A DNA stretch of 64,000 bases from Flavivirga sp. 57AJ16 (GTDB taxonomy: Bacteria; Bacteroidota; Bacteroidia; Flavobacteriales; Flavobacteriaceae): assembly GCF_028736925.1 (NCBI RefSeq), contig NZ_JAQZAT010000015.1:53979-117978 (forward strand). The letters run 5' to 3'. This document shows positions 62,239-64,000 of this stretch, one piece after another. The notes below the pieces were generated by a model. That model was not told where the DNA came from. It did not search any database and was given only the letters and a program-made list of their open reading frames with translations. The position numbers and the translations under genes were made by a program. How positions within the stretch are numbered: the first letter of the stretch is position 1; every line of letters starts with the position of its first letter.

Positions 62239-63594
62239 CTATTCTTTAATTATAAAATCTAGTTTTTTTAAACCATTGTTCACATCTTCGTTACCCATAA
62301 ATAAGTCCCAAAGTAAACCTGTTCTATAGTTTTCAATCATAACGGGTATTGGTCCTTGATCTATTGCCAAATACCTAGGCAAGTACCAATTGTCTTGTAA
62401 ACTAAACGCATCATAGGGTCCATATTTACCAATGAGCGAATCGTGGTTCTTATAAAGGTTCTTAAGCATTCTCATGCTTTCTTTTGGAGTATATGGAAAA
62501 GAAGAAAACGCTGCCGTAGGTGAAATGACCCCTAAGTCCCTACCTGGTCTATGACCAGCATACCCTTTTATTGAGTAACTAGACGTTAAGCCCCACAAAC
62601 TATCACCGTATCCCTTATATTTCTTTGGATTATCAATGGCATATTTATAATGAATTTTGGCTTGATTTAGCGTTAACTTCCAATAATCGGCAAACCGATC
62701 GGATACTTTTTTTGGATTTAAACCTAAATACGAATAATGTGCCCAAAATAAAGGCCCAATAGCGGAGTCATCATGCTCATAATAATCTAAAAACAATGCT
62801 TCTCCATAAAGCGAATCCTTAGATACTATTTTACCATCTCTAGCCCATCCTGTATCGTAAACCGGTTTTGTTATTGGATGGGTTGGTGATGCTGCGGCAA
62901 GCACATACATAATTAAGCATTCGTTATACCCACCAACCGGAAAGTTCATTTCCCAATTATATTCGGGCGACCAATGCCAGTACAATACATCTTCTCCTTT
63001 AGTATACCAATCCCACTCTACTTCTCTCCAAAGTTTATCAATTTTTGAAACAAGCAATTGTTCTTTTTCGTTGCCGTTCTTAAAATATTCCGATACAGTT
63101 AAAAGTCCCTGTACCAAAAAAGCTGTTTCTACCAAATCACCTCCATTATCTTTTTTGCTAAATGGTGTTACTTTTCCTGTTTCACCATGAATCCAATGCG
63201 GCCATACACCATGAAAACGATCTGCTTTTTCTAGAAAATCTACCATTTTTAAGTATCTATCCAAAGCCTCCTCTTTGTTAATAAAGCCTCTTTCAACCCC
63301 TACTAAAATAGCCATCAAACCAAAACCACTTCCTCCTATTGTCACCGTATTTTTTGGTGACGTTGGATAAATATTATCCATATGCAAACGCTCTCTCGCT
63401 AAACCAGAATTAGGTTCAGCACCTTCCCAGAAATAATTTATGGTTTGCTTTTGTATGGTGTCCAATAATTGATTTTCTGACAAAAATGCCGTAGTGTTTC
63501 CAACTTTAGCAATTACCGCTTCTTTTTTTTTACAAGAAAACAATATGATTACAATGTTAAAAAAGAAAATTGTTTTTAGTTTAAAATATGTCAT
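62239..63594 (-). CDS. GH144-type glucanase, single domain
   Basis: 451 residues, lipoprotein (IILFSC, Cys21), consisting of the PF10091 barrel alone. Aligned landmarks with its neighbour: INYFWEGAEPNSGLARER, VWPHWIHG, YWHWSPEYNWEMN, GGYNEC, AHYSYLGLNP. It differs from the paralogue by lacking the Ig-like domains, so the two may act at different places (surface versus periplasm-facing). Spacing of 9 bp between the two genes means one transcript. Substrate inferred as beta-1,2-glucan. Confidence 0.85.
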   Translation of the reverse strand: MTYFKLKTIFFFNIVIILFSCKKKEAVIAKVGNTTAFLSENQLLDTIQKQTINYFWEGAEPNSGLARERLHMDNIYPTSPKNTVTIGGSGFGLMAILVGVERGFINKEEALDRYLKMVDFLEKADRFHGVWPHWIHGETGKVTPFSKKDNGGDLVETAFLVQGLLTVSEYFKNGNEKEQLLVSKIDKLWREVEWDWYTKGEDVLYWHWSPEYNWEMNFPVGGYNECLIMYVLAAASPTHPITKPVYDTGWARDGKIVSKDSLYGEALFLDYYEHDDSAIGPLFWAHYSYLGLNPKKVSDRFADYWKLTLNQAKIHYKYAIDNPKKYKGYGDSLWGLTSSYSIKGYAGHRPGRDLGVISPTAAFSSFPYTPKESMRMLKNLYKNHDSLIGKYGPYDAFSLQDNWYLPRYLAIDQGPIPVMIENYRTGLLWDLFMGNEDVNNGLKKLDFIIKE

Positions 63595-63686
63595 ATATTA
63601 AAATAAGTTTAAGAAATTTAGCTGCATTAAAATTTTAATACAGCTAAATTCAAATTAAGCAAACTACTCTAAAAAAAACCATAACT

Positions 63687-63719
63687 AAAACCTCAGGAAC
63701 TGTACTGATCTAAGGTTTT
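63687..63719 (-). terminator. Weak hairpin after the LamG gene
   Basis: AAAACCT/AGGTTTT arms (63687-63693, 63713-63719), followed on the minus strand by a TTTTTTTT run. It lies between the LamG gene and the GH144 genes and may only attenuate. Confidence 0.4.
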
Positions 63720-63728
63720 TGCTATTTT

Positions 63729-64000
63729 TTAATTAGCCATTATTGCCTGTATTGCTGTTTGTGAAAGTGCTTTATCATATAAAGCCAATTCATCTATGTA
63801 ACTCAAATCGGAGTGGTGTCCCCATTCGGTAAAACGTGGTGCCCCAGACATGATTGAAAGCACATCACAACCGGTCCAATCAACTCCTGAAAATGCACCT
63901 TGCCTAACGACTTCACCATTGATATAGACCACACATTCTGAACCAGAAATGGTAAATGCCAAGTGTACCCAATCCGTCGTTATGGTAGGGTCTATAGTTG
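63729..64000 (-). CDS. LamG/concanavalin-like domain protein (partial)
   Basis: C-terminal 89 codons or so of a protein that continues past the right edge. Readable landmarks are DWVHLAFTISG, VVYINGEVVRQG, DLSYIDELALYDKAL and the end QAIMAN. This is the closing part of a Laminin-G-3 carbohydrate-binding domain. Probably a secreted or surface glycan-binding protein, or a lyase/hydrolase with this domain at its end. No T9SS tail. Confidence 0.75.
   Translation of the reverse strand, partial: TIDPTITTDWVHLAFTISGSECVVYINGEVVRQGAFSGVDWTGCDVLSIMSGAPRFTEWGHHSDLSYIDELALYDKALSQTAIQAIMAN

Noticed and set aside
1..64000. tRNA and rRNA genes
   Set aside because: No cloverleaf with a TTCGA-type arm or rRNA-like stretch was recognised by eye; a tRNAscan or Infernal run would settle it.

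Overview
The window looks like a marine member of the Bacteroidota, most likely family Flavobacteriaceae. The DNA is AT-rich. It has SusC/SusD pairs, lipoproteins with an 'LxSC'-type lipobox, type IX secretion (T9SS) tails on secreted proteins, and TAnnTTTG-type promoter boxes with few Shine-Dalgarno sequences. All functions come from reading motifs in the sequence; no database search was run.

Left third (1-26 kb): chromosomal genes in short operons. These are an AIM24-family protein, a DUF4442 hotdog protein, acetylornithine deacetylase (argE), a DUF4870 membrane protein, a padR-pspC-GIN envelope operon, an M16 peptidase, and a thiol-redox cluster (free DsbD N-domain, full DsbD, TlpA-like lipoprotein). 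They are followed by a class V aminotransferase and a divergent unit with a D-2-hydroxyglutarate-dehydrogenase-like FAD/Fe-S protein, a LysR regulator and a DUF1338 (HglS-like) dioxygenase. Next come DUF2000, a MarR-GNAT fusion and a PPi-type phosphofructokinase. Between genes lie an eroded IS3 transposase, two heptanucleotide tandem arrays and several palindromic elements.

Middle (26.7-50.5 kb): a complete alginate utilisation locus, read leftwards from about 48.84 kb. In order: SusC, SusD, PL6 lyase, IPT surface glycan-binding lipoprotein, PL17 oligoalginate lyase, KdgF, MFS transporter, DEH reductase, KDG kinase, KDPG aldolase, SGNH O-acetylesterase, PL7 lyase, alpha/beta esterase, LRR-T9SS protein, PL6-T9SS lyase. 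Secreted and surface lyases cut alginate, SusCD imports oligomers, PL17 yields monomers, KdgF converts them to DEH, the SDR reduces DEH to KDG, and KdgK/KdgA give pyruvate and glyceraldehyde-3-P. A GntR/FadR-type regulator (AusR-like) lies upstream. Tandem 12-mers at 13-bp spacing occur both on the susC promoter and in front of the regulator gene, which suggests a shared, autoregulated switch.

Junction (50.5-52 kb): a scrapyard with a truncated SusD tail, a two-hairpin structured element, a cassette-like zinc-ribbon gene and a transposase tail.

Right end (52-64 kb): a second leftward carbohydrate locus that runs off the window. It encodes a LamG protein (partial), two tandem GH144-type glucanases, an esterase, a GH3 beta-glucosidase, an S1-type sulfatase, a GH43-like lipoprotein with F5/8C and Fn3 domains, and an EEP-family hydrolase. 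GH144 plus GH3 suggests beta-1,2-glucan use; the sulfatase and GH43 suggest a further substrate. Three gene junctions here are filled by copies of one ~160-bp repeat.
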